A program made the translations under genes and the position numbers. A stretch of 9,973 bases of DNA from Deltaproteobacteria bacterium (GTDB taxonomy: Bacteria; Desulfobacterota; DSM-4660; Desulfatiglandales; HGW-15): positions 1 through 9,973 of the forward strand of contig JAFDIC010000116.1 in the NCBI GenBank assembly GCA_019308525.1, written 5' to 3'. The first letter of the stretch is position 1. Each line of letters opens with the position of its first letter. The notes beneath the pieces were generated by a model, which made no database searches, was not told where the DNA came from, and was given only the letters and a program-made list of their open reading frames with translations. This document shows positions 1 to 6,275 of this stretch, piece after piece.

Positions 1-600
1 AAATATGGCTGATCCTGCAACGAACACGTCGGCCCCTGCCGCAGAAACCGCTCCAATGGTGTCCGGGCCGATTCCGCCGTCTACCTCTATCTCAACCTCA
101 AGGCCCCTCTCATCTATCATCTCCCTGAGTCTGGCAATCTTGGGTACAACGCTCCTTATGAATTCCTGGGCCTCGAAGCCGGGGTTTACCGTCATGAGAA
201 GGACCATGTCCACGTCTTCCAGGACATACTCCAGAGTGCTCAGCGGGGTCCCGGGGTTCAAGGATACGGCCGGCTTTGCCCCGCTCTTCCTGATGAGCTG
301 CACCGACCTGTGGATGTGGTTTACCGCCTCCACATGTACCGTGAGGATATCCGCTCCAGCCTTTACAAAATCATGAACAAACTGGTCCGGATCGGAGATC
401 ATGAGATGCACATCAAGGGGCAGCTTGGTAATGGAGCGAACTGCCTTCACCACCATTGGGCCGATGGTGATATTGGGCACGAAGTGGCCGTCCATTACGT
501 CCAGGTGTATGTAGTCGGCCCCCGCCCTTTCAACCGCCTGAACTTCTTCTCCGAGCCGCGCAAAGTCTGCCGATAGAACCGACGGCGCTATCTTCCCCAT
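1..600 (-). CDS. rpe: Ribulose-phosphate 3-epimerase, 3' end cut by window edge
   Basis: Interconverts ribulose 5-phosphate and xylulose 5-phosphate in the cytosolic pentose phosphate pathway. The first 200 codons are visible, and the family is usually about 215-225 residues, so only the last helix is missing. The N-terminus carries the family signature [11 protein letters not shown]. The (beta/alpha)8-barrel metal and catalytic positions can be seen: H32 and D34 in [15 protein letters not shown]65 in LDVHLM, and D174 in VDGGIGPDT. The phosphate-binding end [13 protein letters not shown] closes the visible part. The ATG at 600 is preceded by a clear GGGAGGA Shine-Dalgarno sequence, and it begins 25 bases after the rsmB stop, so it is most likely the last visible gene of the def-fmt-rsmB-rpe operon. 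No damage is seen in the visible part. Identification is secure. Confidence 0.96.
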   Translation of the reverse strand, partial: MGKIAPSVLSADFARLGEEVQAVERAGADYIHLDVMDGHFVPNITIGPMVVKAVRSITKLPLDVHLMISDPDQFVHDFVKAGADILTVHVEAVNHIHRSVQLIRKSGAKPAVSLNPGTPLSTLEYVLEDVDMVLLMTVNPGFEAQEFIRSVVPKIARLREMIDERGLEVEIEVDGGIGPDTIGAVSAAGADVFVAGSAIF

Positions 601-624
601 TCGAATTCCTCCCTGCCTTCTATT

Positions 625-1977
625 TCACTTTTCAAACAAGGCGCCAAAAAAACCGTCCGTGCCGTGTACGTTGGGAAACGTGCGGAAAAACCCCTGATCA
701 TCTACCAAGTCTTGAGCCCACTCGGGCGCGCACCCTCTCAGATCCAACAACCTGATCCCTTTTTGGGCCTTCAGGCAACGTTCCACTACGCCCTCGTTTT
801 CCTCCCTGGAAATCGTACATGTGACATAGAGCATCCTGCCCCCTGGTTTCAACAGGGGGACAGCGCCAGCAACAATCTCCTCCTGGAGGTCCGCCAGTCT
901 GGCAATGTCCCTTTCTTCCCTGTTCCACTTGCCGTCAGGGTGTCTTGCCAGCACGCCCAATCCCGAGCAGGGAGCATCCACCATGATTCGATCAAAGGCG
1001 GAGCGGAAGGCAAAGGAGATGGCAGCCGTGGCGTCGGCCTGGACCGGGAGGATGTTATTGATACCCAGCCTTCTCCTGTTTCTATCCAGACTTACCAGCC
1101 TGCCGTGATTGATGTCAAGGGCAACAACCATGCCCCTGTCGTCCATCAGCTCCGAGATGTGGGTCGTCTTTCCCCCGAAGCCAGCGCACAGGTCTAGGAC
1201 GATCTCCCCTGGCGAAGGTCCGAGGAGGTGGGATGTGACCTGGGCCGCCTGGTCCTGGACCTGGAAGAGACCTTTCTCAAAGCAACCCAGTGCATCGACC
1301 CTTCCCCTGAAATCCTTAAGGATCACTGCCTTCGGTGAATACTCCCCCGGTTCTCCGGCCACTCCTTCCTTTGCCAGCTCTTCCAGGAGGTCTTCCCGGC
1401 TGATCTTTAAGGAGTTGGCCCTTACCTGAATGGGACGAACCTGATTTTGGGCATCCAGCAAGGACTCCGTAAACGAGTCTCCCAGTTCCTTGATCCATTT
1501 CTCTACCAGCCATCGGGGGTAGGAATAATAGACCGAGAGGTATCCGACTCTATCCCTCAGGGGATCGGGAAAGCTTATGTTATCTTTATTCCTGCATATG
1601 TTCCGGAGTATCCCGTTGACAAAAGATGCTACGTACCGGCCCCGACCTTCTCTCTTTGCCTGCTTGACCGCCTCATCCACGGCGGCTGATTCCGGCACCC
1701 TGTCCAGGAACAATATCTGGTAGAGGGCCAGCCTCAAGATATCCATTATACCGGGCGATACCTTTCTCTTCGGGAAATCCAGTGACTGCTCTATAATCCA
1801 GTCCAAGCGCCGGCGCCACCGCAACACCCCTTGAACAAGCTGGACCACAAAAGCCCTGTCGCGCTCGTCCAGGTCAGGATTCTTTCCAAAGAGCTCCTGG
1901 AAGCAGGGACCGGGGGGTTCTGGTCTACCTGACAGCCTGTTCAACAGAATCAGGGCGAGGTCTCTCGGACTCTTCAA
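625..1977 (-). CDS. rsmB: 16S rRNA (cytosine(967)-C(5))-methyltransferase RsmB
   Basis: Transfers a methyl group from S-adenosylmethionine to C5 of cytosine 967 of 16S rRNA during ribosome assembly. The 450-residue product has an N-terminal NusB-like RNA-binding domain (about 3-130) and a C-terminal Rossmann methyltransferase domain (about 235-448). Motif I is LDLCAGFGGKTTH (261-273). The two m5C-methyltransferase cysteines are C337 in DAPCSGLG and C387 in YVTCTISREENE. The length is normal for the family. The start is a TTG at 1977: the next in-frame stop upstream is at 1999-2001 with no ATG or GTG between, KSPRDLALILLNRL matches the usual family N-terminus, and GGGGA lies 6 bases ahead. The start lies inside a short overlapping frame that looks like a DUF116 relic, so translation may be coupled to it. 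It is followed by rpe after 24 bases. Confidence 0.95.
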   Translation of the reverse strand: MKSPRDLALILLNRLSGRPEPPGPCFQELFGKNPDLDERDRAFVVQLVQGVLRWRRRLDWIIEQSLDFPKRKVSPGIMDILRLALYQILFLDRVPESAAVDEAVKQAKREGRGRYVASFVNGILRNICRNKDNISFPDPLRDRVGYLSVYYSYPRWLVEKWIKELGDSFTESLLDAQNQVRPIQVRANSLKISREDLLEELAKEGVAGEPGEYSPKAVILKDFRGRVDALGCFEKGLFQVQDQAAQVTSHLLGPSPGEIVLDLCAGFGGKTTHISELMDDRGMVVALDINHGRLVSLDRNRRRLGINNILPVQADATAAISFAFRSAFDRIMVDAPCSGLGVLARHPDGKWNREERDIARLADLQEEIVAGAVPLLKPGGRMLYVTCTISREENEGVVERCLKAQKGIRLLDLRGCAPEWAQDLVDDQGFFRTFPNVHGTDGFFGALFEK

Positions 1978-2062
1978 GGCTATTCCCCAAGGTTGCCCTC
2001 ATGGCGCCCTCAACGTTGATGATGTCAATATCCGTATCATGGCAAGGCCCATTCCGGTCTCC
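1925..2062 (-). pseudogene. Probable C-terminal relic of a DUF116-family gene
   Basis: Immediately after the fmt stop, a different minus-strand frame stays open and reads GDRNGPCHDTDIDIINVEGA, then MRATLGNSLEESERP, ending at a TAG at 1925-1927 inside rsmB. The GPC-x-(N/D)-T-x-(V/I)-D-x3-V-E pattern resembles, from memory, the C-terminus of DUF116 proteins, and a DUF116 gene commonly lies between fmt and rsmB in Desulfobacterota. The simplest reading is that a deletion removed most of such a gene and left about 45 codons. Upstream, the frame runs through the fmt 3' end to a TGA with no start. The only ATG is at 2002, after GAGGG, and would give a 25-residue peptide overlapping the rsmB TTG start by 53 bases. 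Alternatively this is a chance open frame, because the family match is recalled and not searched. Confidence 0.45.
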
Positions 2063-3036
2063 TACGTTCCCAAGATTGAGCCCTCGGGCAAGGGACAGCC
2101 CCGCAGAAATGTTTCAGCGTTCAACCTCTTTCTCCCGGGCAACTGCATTTCCCTAACCTCCACTGCTCCTTTGCCCGTACCAACGAGTATTCCTTCTTCA
2201 CCCAGGCCCATGACCTTCCCCGGGGCGGCCTCCGGGAGATCCCTGTCCACGATCCTGGAAGAGAATAACTTTATCTCCCTCCCCTGCCACGTAGTGACGG
2301 CACCGGGCCTTGGATCAAGCGCCCTGATAAGTGCTGATATCACGGCTGCCTCCCTTTTCCAATCAATCAGGCATAGCCTCCGGTCTATCCTGGGGGCATA
2401 GGTCGCCTTTGTATGGTCCTGGGGTTTCTCGACCACTTTGCCCTCACCCATGAGCCTGAGAAACCTGAGAATTATCTCCCCCGCCCTCTGGGCCAGCCTG
2501 TCGTGAAGCTGACCGGCCGTCTCATCGGGTAATATCGCCACCTCCTCCTGGTAAAGGATCGGGCCTGTATCAAGGCCCTCATCCATCCTTATTATGGTTA
2601 GTCCTGTCCTTGATTCGTTGTTCAAGATGCAGGCTTGTATCGGTGCCGCCCCCCGGTATCTGGGCAAGAGTGAAGCGTGGATATTTATCACTCCCCACCT
2701 GGGAATTTCCAACAGGGGCTTCTTTAGGATCTGCCCGAACGCAACGACCACTATCATGTCCGGCGCCATGTGTCTCACCACCTCGCAAAAATCCCTGTCA
2801 GAGACCCTTTGTGGCTGTAACACTTCCAAACCTTTTTCCATGGCCAGGACCTTGACCGGGGGAGGCGAAGGTTTCTTTCCCCTGCCCTTGGGCCTGTCGG
2901 GTTGCGTGACCACCGCAGAAACCTTGTATCCCTGGCTGATGAGAGCCCTCAAAGGGGGAAGGGCGAATTCCGGTGTACCCATGTATACCAGGTTTGGGCT
3001 CTGGGGAAACTTTTCGCCGGAGGGATCTGGGGTCAT
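2062..3036 (-). CDS. fmt: Methionyl-tRNA formyltransferase
   Basis: Formylates initiator Met-tRNA using 10-formyltetrahydrofolate, giving the fMet that starts bacterial proteins. The 324-residue product has the usual two domains: the formyltransferase Rossmann domain (about 14-200) beginning LVYMGTPEFALPPL, and the C-terminal tRNA-binding OB-like domain (about 215-320) ending in KRLNAETFLRG. The catalytic triad is visible as N118 and H120 in VINIHASLLPRYRGAAPIQ and D156 in DEGLDTG. The ATG at 3036 overlaps the def stop as ATGA and has AGGA about 7 bases upstream, so it is translationally coupled to def. The first 13 residues extend beyond the usual family start, but the next ATG (residue 19) would cut the first beta strand. 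The gene ends normally. The following 84 bases before rsmB hold the DUF116-like relic. Confidence 0.97.
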   Translation of the reverse strand: MTPDPSGEKFPQSPNLVYMGTPEFALPPLRALISQGYKVSAVVTQPDRPKGRGKKPSPPPVKVLAMEKGLEVLQPQRVSDRDFCEVVRHMAPDMIVVVAFGQILKKPLLEIPRWGVINIHASLLPRYRGAAPIQACILNNESRTGLTIIRMDEGLDTGPILYQEEVAILPDETAGQLHDRLAQRAGEIILRFLRLMGEGKVVEKPQDHTKATYAPRIDRRLCLIDWKREAAVISALIRALDPRPGAVTTWQGREIKLFSSRIVDRDLPEAAPGKVMGLGEEGILVGTGKGAVEVREMQLPGRKRLNAETFLRGCPLPEGSILGT

Positions 3037-3548
3037 TGTTTGTCCTGTGGCATTCCCTTTTTCAGCATCTTCTTCAACTTCTTGTTATAAAGGGCTCTCT
3101 TCAGGCTGCTTACGTGGTCTATGAACAGGACTCCGTTCAAGTGATCTATCTCATGCTGCAAGCACACGGACAAGAGTCCTTCAGCGTCGATTTCTACCGG
3201 CCTTCCCTGCCTGTTCACTCCCCTCACCTTTACGCATGCCGGCCTCGTGACTTCGGCGGAAAAATCAATGACACTAAGGCACGATTCTTCCTGGGTGGCC
3301 TTGCCTTCCGCCTGCACGATTTCCGGGTTTATGAGCACGGAAAGATTGTAACCCTCCTCCCTGGGAGACAAATCGAACACGATGATGCGAACAGGCTCAC
3401 CTACCTGATTGGCAGCCAGGCCTATGCCAGGCGCGGCATACATGGTCACCGCCATCCTGTCTATAAGGGTCTGAATTTCCTCATCGATATTTTCCACAGC
3501 CCTGGCCTTTTCCCGGAGCACGGGTTCAGGATAGGTGAATATCTTCAT
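3033..3548 (-). CDS. def: Peptide deformylase
   Basis: Metalloenzyme that removes the formyl group from the N-terminal methionine of nascent proteins, working with Fmt next door. The 171-residue product carries all three family motifs: GIGLAANQ (41-48), the metal-ligand cysteine C90 in EESCLS (Ser where EGCLS is commonest), and HEIDH (132-136), with H132 and H136 as ligands and E133 catalytic. The frame is open 51 codons further upstream, to 3701, but that extension runs through the promoter and is unlike the family. MKIFTYPEPVLRE is the normal N-terminus, so ATG 3548 was chosen. That ATG has no good Shine-Dalgarno sequence. A TTG at 3572 with GGAAGG about 8 bases ahead would add 8 residues and is a real alternative. 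First gene of the operon, overlapping fmt by 4 bases. Confidence 0.95.
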   Translation of the reverse strand: MKIFTYPEPVLREKARAVENIDEEIQTLIDRMAVTMYAAPGIGLAANQVGEPVRIIVFDLSPREEGYNLSVLINPEIVQAEGKATQEESCLSVIDFSAEVTRPACVKVRGVNRQGRPVEIDAEGLLSVCLQHEIDHLNGVLFIDHVSSLKRALYNKKLKKMLKKGMPQDKQ

Positions 3549-3672
3549 GGGCTTGTGATTGTTACCGCTCAAGACAAAACCCTTCCTTTCCTCGAGTTTT
3601 TTCCAGGATGAAAAACTGGCTCTTGCGCTCCCTGGACTTTTTTCATCGCAACTATCAATCCTACTGTTAATA

Positions 3673-3701
3673 ATATTAAATGCTGGGCTGGAATAAATCA
3701 A
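3673..3701 (-). promoter_or_regulatory. Sigma-70-type promoter for the def operon
   Basis: On the minus strand, TTGATT (3701-3696) and TAATAT (3678-3673) are separated by exactly 17 bases in an A+T-rich stretch between the divergent def and HD-domain genes. The predicted transcript would begin near 3666, leaving a leader of about 118 bases before the def ATG (about 94 before the alternative TTG). I see no riboswitch or terminator-antiterminator structure in the leader. This is inferred from sequence match only. Confidence 0.5.
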
Positions 3702-3750
3702 GTTAAGGCCGCATCAAAACTTTCTTGACTTTCTCGAAGGGAATCCATAT

Positions 3751-3756
3751 TGAGGA
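3751..3756 (+). promoter_or_regulatory. Shine-Dalgarno site that decides the HD-domain gene start
   Basis: TGAGGA lies 4 bases before the ATG at 3761. It supports that ATG over the in-frame TTG at 3725, which has no comparable site. Confidence 0.55.
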
Positions 3757-3760
3757 ACGC

Positions 3761-4354
3761 ATGAAAGATCTGGCAAATTTTCTTTTTGAAGTGGGCATGC
3801 TCAAGAAAACGCCGAGAACCGGATATCAATTCCTTGGCTCCGGCCGTGAATCCGTGGCGGACCACTCTTTCAGGACCGCTGTCATAGGATATATTCTCGC
3901 GAAGAAGGAGCCTGAGGTAGATCCACTCAAGACCATCCTCATGTGTCTCTTTCATGACCTCCCGGAGGCCAGGACCGGTGACCACAACTATGTCAACAAG
4001 AGATACGTACAGGTGGACGAAGAAGGAGCCCTCAGGGATCTGGCTTCCAAGTTGCCCTTTGGTAGTGAGATTGTTTCCCTGGTACAGGAATTCAACGACG
4101 GCAAGTCCAGGGAAGCAAGCATGGCGAGAGACGCAGATCAAATAGACTTGATTGTGGAACTCAAGGAACAAAAGGATCTAGGAAACAGATACGCTGAAGA
4201 GTGGCTGGATTACGCGTTGAAGAGGCTCACCACGGAAACCGCGAGAAAAATGGCCGAAGCCGTCTTGAATACGGATAGTACCGAGTGGTGGTTTGAAAAA
4301 AAGACAGACTGGTGGGTAAATGGCCCCCAAAATAATCGACAGGGGAGAAAATAG
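3761..4354 (+). CDS. HD-domain hydrolase, YfbR/HDDC2-like 5'-deoxynucleotidase
   Basis: Likely a cytosolic metal-dependent phosphohydrolase. Relatives (YfbR, HDDC2) remove the phosphate from deoxynucleoside 5'-monophosphates. The 197-residue product is almost entirely an HD domain: H35 in SVADHSFRTA, H65-D66 with E69 in CLFHDLPEARTGDH, and D126 in ARDADQIDLIVE, the expected H...HD...D metal set. The HDLPEARTGD stretch is especially close to the YfbR/HDDC2 type. ATG 3761 gives the typical beginning MKDLANFLFEVGMLKKTPRTG and has TGAGGA 4 bases ahead. A TTG at 3725 would add 12 unlike residues. The C-terminus WWFEKKTDWW is followed by a hydrophilic tail that overlaps the first 35 bases of the downstream TonB-family gene in another frame. 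The promoter is not clear: TTGACT (3725) with TATTGA (3748) is well spaced but would start the transcript at the start codon. Confidence 0.88.
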   Translation: MKDLANFLFEVGMLKKTPRTGYQFLGSGRESVADHSFRTAVIGYILAKKEPEVDPLKTILMCLFHDLPEARTGDHNYVNKRYVQVDEEGALRDLASKLPFGSEIVSLVQEFNDGKSREASMARDADQIDLIVELKEQKDLGNRYAEEWLDYALKRLTTETARKMAEAVLNTDSTEWWFEKKTDWWVNGPQNNRQGRK

Positions 4355-4928
4355 GCCGATCTTCACTTCCCAGGGCATGGTCTTCAAGATCACCTTTGCC
4401 GTTTCCCTGTTTCTTCACGCCGCAGTGGTCTTTTCCTTGCGGGACGTCTTGGTCCTTCAATGGGAACCTCCTGACCTCAGGACTTACAGGATTGAGCTGG
4501 TCCGGCCCCCGGTCAAGGATCTGGACCAGCTTGACGCACCAGGGGCTGAGATATCCGGGATAAAGGACCGGAAGGAGACACCTCCAGATCAAAGCGAGGA
4601 TACTATCTCCCTTGATACCTCGGACAAGAGATATGTCTCCTATGCAAGGGCGATAAAAGAGAACATCTTGCTCCACTGGCGATATCCGCCGGAGGCAAAG
4701 AATGCGTTGCTCGAGGGAAAGCTGAGGGTCACCTTCACTCTCGACAGGGGCGGCAGTGTCATCGCTATAGAAGTCTCAAAGGCCTCGGGATACGACGTCC
4801 TTGACCAGGAGGCAGTCAGGGCCATAAATGCCGCTTCACCTTTTCCTCCTTTTCCCCCGCACATCGCCGTGAACCGCCTCCACATAAACGCGGACTTTGA
4901 ATACCGGCTCAAGAGGAGGAAACAATAG
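4320..4928 (+). CDS. TonB-family protein (energy-transducer type, single membrane span)
   Basis: A 202-residue protein with the TonB layout: a short cytoplasmic N-terminus, one membrane anchor (about 22-40, ending SLFLHAAVVFSL), a periplasmic linker (about 45-103), and a C-terminal TonB domain (about 105-195). The domain shows LLHWRYPPEAKNA, LRVTFTLDRGGSV, and SGYDVLDQEAVRAI followed by PFPPFP, all typical of the TonB fold. Such proteins use the proton gradient, through ExbB/ExbD partners, to energise outer-membrane transport. No exbB, exbD or receptor gene is nearby, and the linker is acidic and short rather than the long Pro-Lys spacer of classical TonB, so a TolA-like or envelope-structural role is possible. 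The ATG at 4320 lies 35 bases inside the HD-domain gene and follows GGTGGG; M20 (4377) is a weaker alternative. The overlap suggests co-translation with the HD gene. Confidence 0.85.
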   Translation: MAPKIIDRGENRPIFTSQGMVFKITFAVSLFLHAAVVFSLRDVLVLQWEPPDLRTYRIELVRPPVKDLDQLDAPGAEISGIKDRKETPPDQSEDTISLDTSDKRYVSYARAIKENILLHWRYPPEAKNALLEGKLRVTFTLDRGGSVIAIEVSKASGYDVLDQEAVRAINAASPFPPFPPHIAVNRLHINADFEYRLKRRKQ

Positions 4929-4966
4929 CGAGACAGCAGTGATATCACACTCAGTTTCTCCAGTGG

Positions 4967-5008
4967 AGATTGGTCAGCAGTTATCGGTCATTGGTAATTT
5001 GCGTGTCG
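4967..5008 (+). repeat. Degenerate heptanucleotide repeat array, left arm
   Basis: Six successive 7-base units can be phased: AGATTGG, TCAGCAG, TTATCGG, TCATTGG, TAATTTG, CGTGTCG. The middle units fit a loose TTATYRG pattern. The block is the inverted counterpart of the array at 5101-5142: 17 of 23 bases pair between 4980-5002 and 5107-5129. Confidence 0.55.
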
Positions 5009-5100
5009 GTAAACGATCTTAGAGTTGGATCCCCGGGATGATATTCTTTCTTCGCCGACCTGAGACGAATGTAAGTCAACAGGCTCCCAAAAAGAGATCA

Positions 5101-5142
5101 CAAGCAGCAAATAACCGGCAACTGATAACGCATAACTAATAA
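5101..5142 (-). repeat. Degenerate heptanucleotide repeat array, right arm, inverted
   Basis: Read on the minus strand, six 7-base units follow one another: TTATTAG, TTATGCG, TTATCAG, TTGCCGG, TTATTTG, CTGCTTG. The pattern is clearer than in the left arm and inverted relative to it, with a unique spacer of about 90 bases between. Translated, the repeats give a hydrophobic string that mimics a membrane helix; I take that as an artefact of the repeat. Confidence 0.6.
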
Positions 5143-5212
5143 CAAACCATGAACAAGGACGTTTGCCATCAAACACTGGCCCAGTACATGTCCTACGTGG
5201 GGATCGGGTTCC

Positions 5213-5240
5213 TTGACTTGGGTAATATCATGATTAATAT
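5213..5240 (+). promoter_or_regulatory. Sigma-70-type promoter for the dnaJ-like gene
   Basis: TTGACT (5213-5218) and TAATAT (5235-5240) are 16 bases apart, giving a predicted transcript start near 5247 and a leader of about 75 bases. A second TAATAT lies at 5223-5228, and the 8-base palindrome ATCATGAT (5227-5234) fills the spacer and could be an operator half. Neither a CIRCE heat-shock element nor a sigma-32 -10 sequence was seen, so the chaperone gene does not look heat-shock controlled from this sequence. Confidence 0.45.
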
Positions 5241-5322
5241 GACATTTAACGGCTTCGAACGGGACCGACACCCCCTGGACATATCCAGCCTCTCAAGCAC
5301 AAAAAGGTGAAGAAACAAGCTT

Positions 5323-6267
5323 ATGGCCGGCAAAGACTATTACAAGATTCTCGGTGTATCCAGGTCTGCCTCTGTGGATGAGATAAAGAAGGCCTATCGA
5401 AAGCTGGCCATGAAGTACCATCCTGACAAAAACAAGGGTAATAAGGAGGCGGAGGCCAGGTTCAAAGAGATCAGCGAGGCCTACGCCGTCTTGAGTGACC
5501 CCCAGAAGAGGAAACAATATGACACTTTCGGTGCCGAAGGATTCAACAGGCGATTCACCCAGGAAGACATCTTCAGGGATTTCGATTTTGGCAGTATTTT
5601 CAAGGAATTCGGCTTTGGGACCAGCGGAGGAGTTCATAACCTGTTCAGCCAAATTTTTGGGGGGATAAGGCATGACCCCTTCAGAGACAGGAGATCCCAT
5701 TTCGCTTCCTCCTTCGGCGGCTTTGAAGGCCATGGCCAAGCCCCCAAGGGCCGGGATCTGGTGTACGAGTTACCAATCACCCTCGAAGAGGCTGCAAAGA
5801 GCACTGATAAGATCATATCTTACAGGGTCGGGGGTGTACAACAGGACCTTTCCGTAAAGATCCCTGCCGGTATAGATACCGGGAAAAAGCTCAGGCTTCG
5901 GGGGAAAGGTGAACCCAGCGCTCACGGCGGTCCGAACGGAGATCTCTATATCCAGATCAAGGTCCTGGATCACCCCCTTTTCAAGAGAGAAGGGGATGAT
6001 CTTGTTTACAGGAAAGAGATCAAGTACTCCGAAGCCGTGCTGGGAACCGAAATCGAAGTCCCAACCATCGACAACAAGACACTTAGGCTGAAGATCAACC
6101 CTGGTACTCAAGATAGCGCCAAGTTCAGGTTGAAGGGTTATGGTATGCCTCGAATGAACGGAAACGGCAGGGGCGATGCCTATGTACAGGTGAATATCGA
6201 CGTTCCCAGGAAGCTGAGCAAGAAGCAAAGGGCCCTCATCAAAGAGCTGGCGGACGCGGGATTGTAG
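5323..6267 (+). CDS. DnaJ-family co-chaperone without zinc finger (CbpA type)
   Basis: Class II J-domain protein that would stimulate the ATPase of DnaK and pass it unfolded clients in the cytosol. The 314-residue product begins with a canonical J domain (about 4-68) containing the essential HPD at 33-35 in [11 protein letters not shown] Gly/Phe-rich linker (about 80-135) follows, then the two beta-barrel client-binding domains (about 144-220 and 221-297), with [19 protein letters not shown] and [17 protein letters not shown] marking the first. The four CxxCxGxG zinc-binding repeats of true DnaJ are absent, and the product contains no cysteine, so this is CbpA/DJLA-like and not the main DnaJ. 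The ATG at 5323 starts right at the J domain; AAGGTGA lies about 12 bases ahead, slightly far. It is followed after 8 bases by the PP-loop gene, so the two are very probably co-transcribed. Confidence 0.93.
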   Translation: MAGKDYYKILGVSRSASVDEIKKAYRKLAMKYHPDKNKGNKEAEARFKEISEAYAVLSDPQKRKQYDTFGAEGFNRRFTQEDIFRDFDFGSIFKEFGFGTSGGVHNLFSQIFGGIRHDPFRDRRSHFASSFGGFEGHGQAPKGRDLVYELPITLEEAAKSTDKIISYRVGGVQQDLSVKIPAGIDTGKKLRLRGKGEPSAHGGPNGDLYIQIKVLDHPLFKREGDDLVYRKEIKYSEAVLGTEIEVPTIDNKTLRLKINPGTQDSAKFRLKGYGMPRMNGNGRGDAYVQVNIDVPRKLSKKQRALIKELADAGL

Positions 6268-6275
6268 GTCTCAGG

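Larger units (their letters stand above)
4929..5322. other. Non-coding interval between the TonB-family and dnaJ-like genes
   Basis: This 394-base stretch is the only long gap in the window. From left to right it holds a 10-base perfect palindrome GTGATATCAC (4939-4948), a small hairpin TCTCC-AGT-GGAGA (4957-4969) with no T-tract, two oppositely oriented heptanucleotide repeat arrays (4967-5008 and 5101-5142), and a probable promoter (5213-5240). No convincing rho-independent terminator follows the TonB-family gene. A 53-codon open frame (ATG 5149 to TGA 5310) has no Shine-Dalgarno sequence and contains the promoter, so I do not call it a gene. Confidence 0.6.

Noticed and set aside
2973..3611. 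A 212-codon plus-strand frame opposite def and the fmt start
   Set aside because: It is antisense to two unmistakable genes, has no domain signature and no ribosome-binding site; its length reflects codon bias of the opposite strand.
3725..3753. TTGACT and TATTGA spaced by 17 bases as a promoter for the HD-domain gene
   Set aside because: The transcript would start at about the ATG at 3761 and exclude its good Shine-Dalgarno sequence. It would require a leaderless message, for which there is no other sign.
4377..4928. Shorter start (ATG 4377) for the TonB-family protein
   Set aside because: It would leave almost no cytoplasmic segment before the membrane helix, and AGGG lies too close to that ATG; 4320 is preferred but not proven.
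4957..4969. Hairpin TCTCC-AGT-GGAGA as a terminator after the TonB-family gene
   Set aside because: The stem has only five pairs and there is no following T-tract.
5027..5037. GGATCCCCGGG, identical to a cloning-vector polylinker string (BamHI-SmaI)
   Set aside because: The next bases do not continue the polylinker and the surroundings look natural, so chance is more likely than vector contamination.
4988..5176. A 62-codon minus-strand frame with a membrane-helix-like string (ISYALSVAGYLLLVI)
   Set aside because: The hydrophobic stretch is simply the translation of the heptanucleotide repeats. It has no Shine-Dalgarno sequence and no recognisable family.
5293..5739. A 148-codon minus-strand frame opposite the dnaJ-like gene
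   Set aside because: It is antisense to the J domain, whose plus-strand reading is certain, and has no independent coding evidence.
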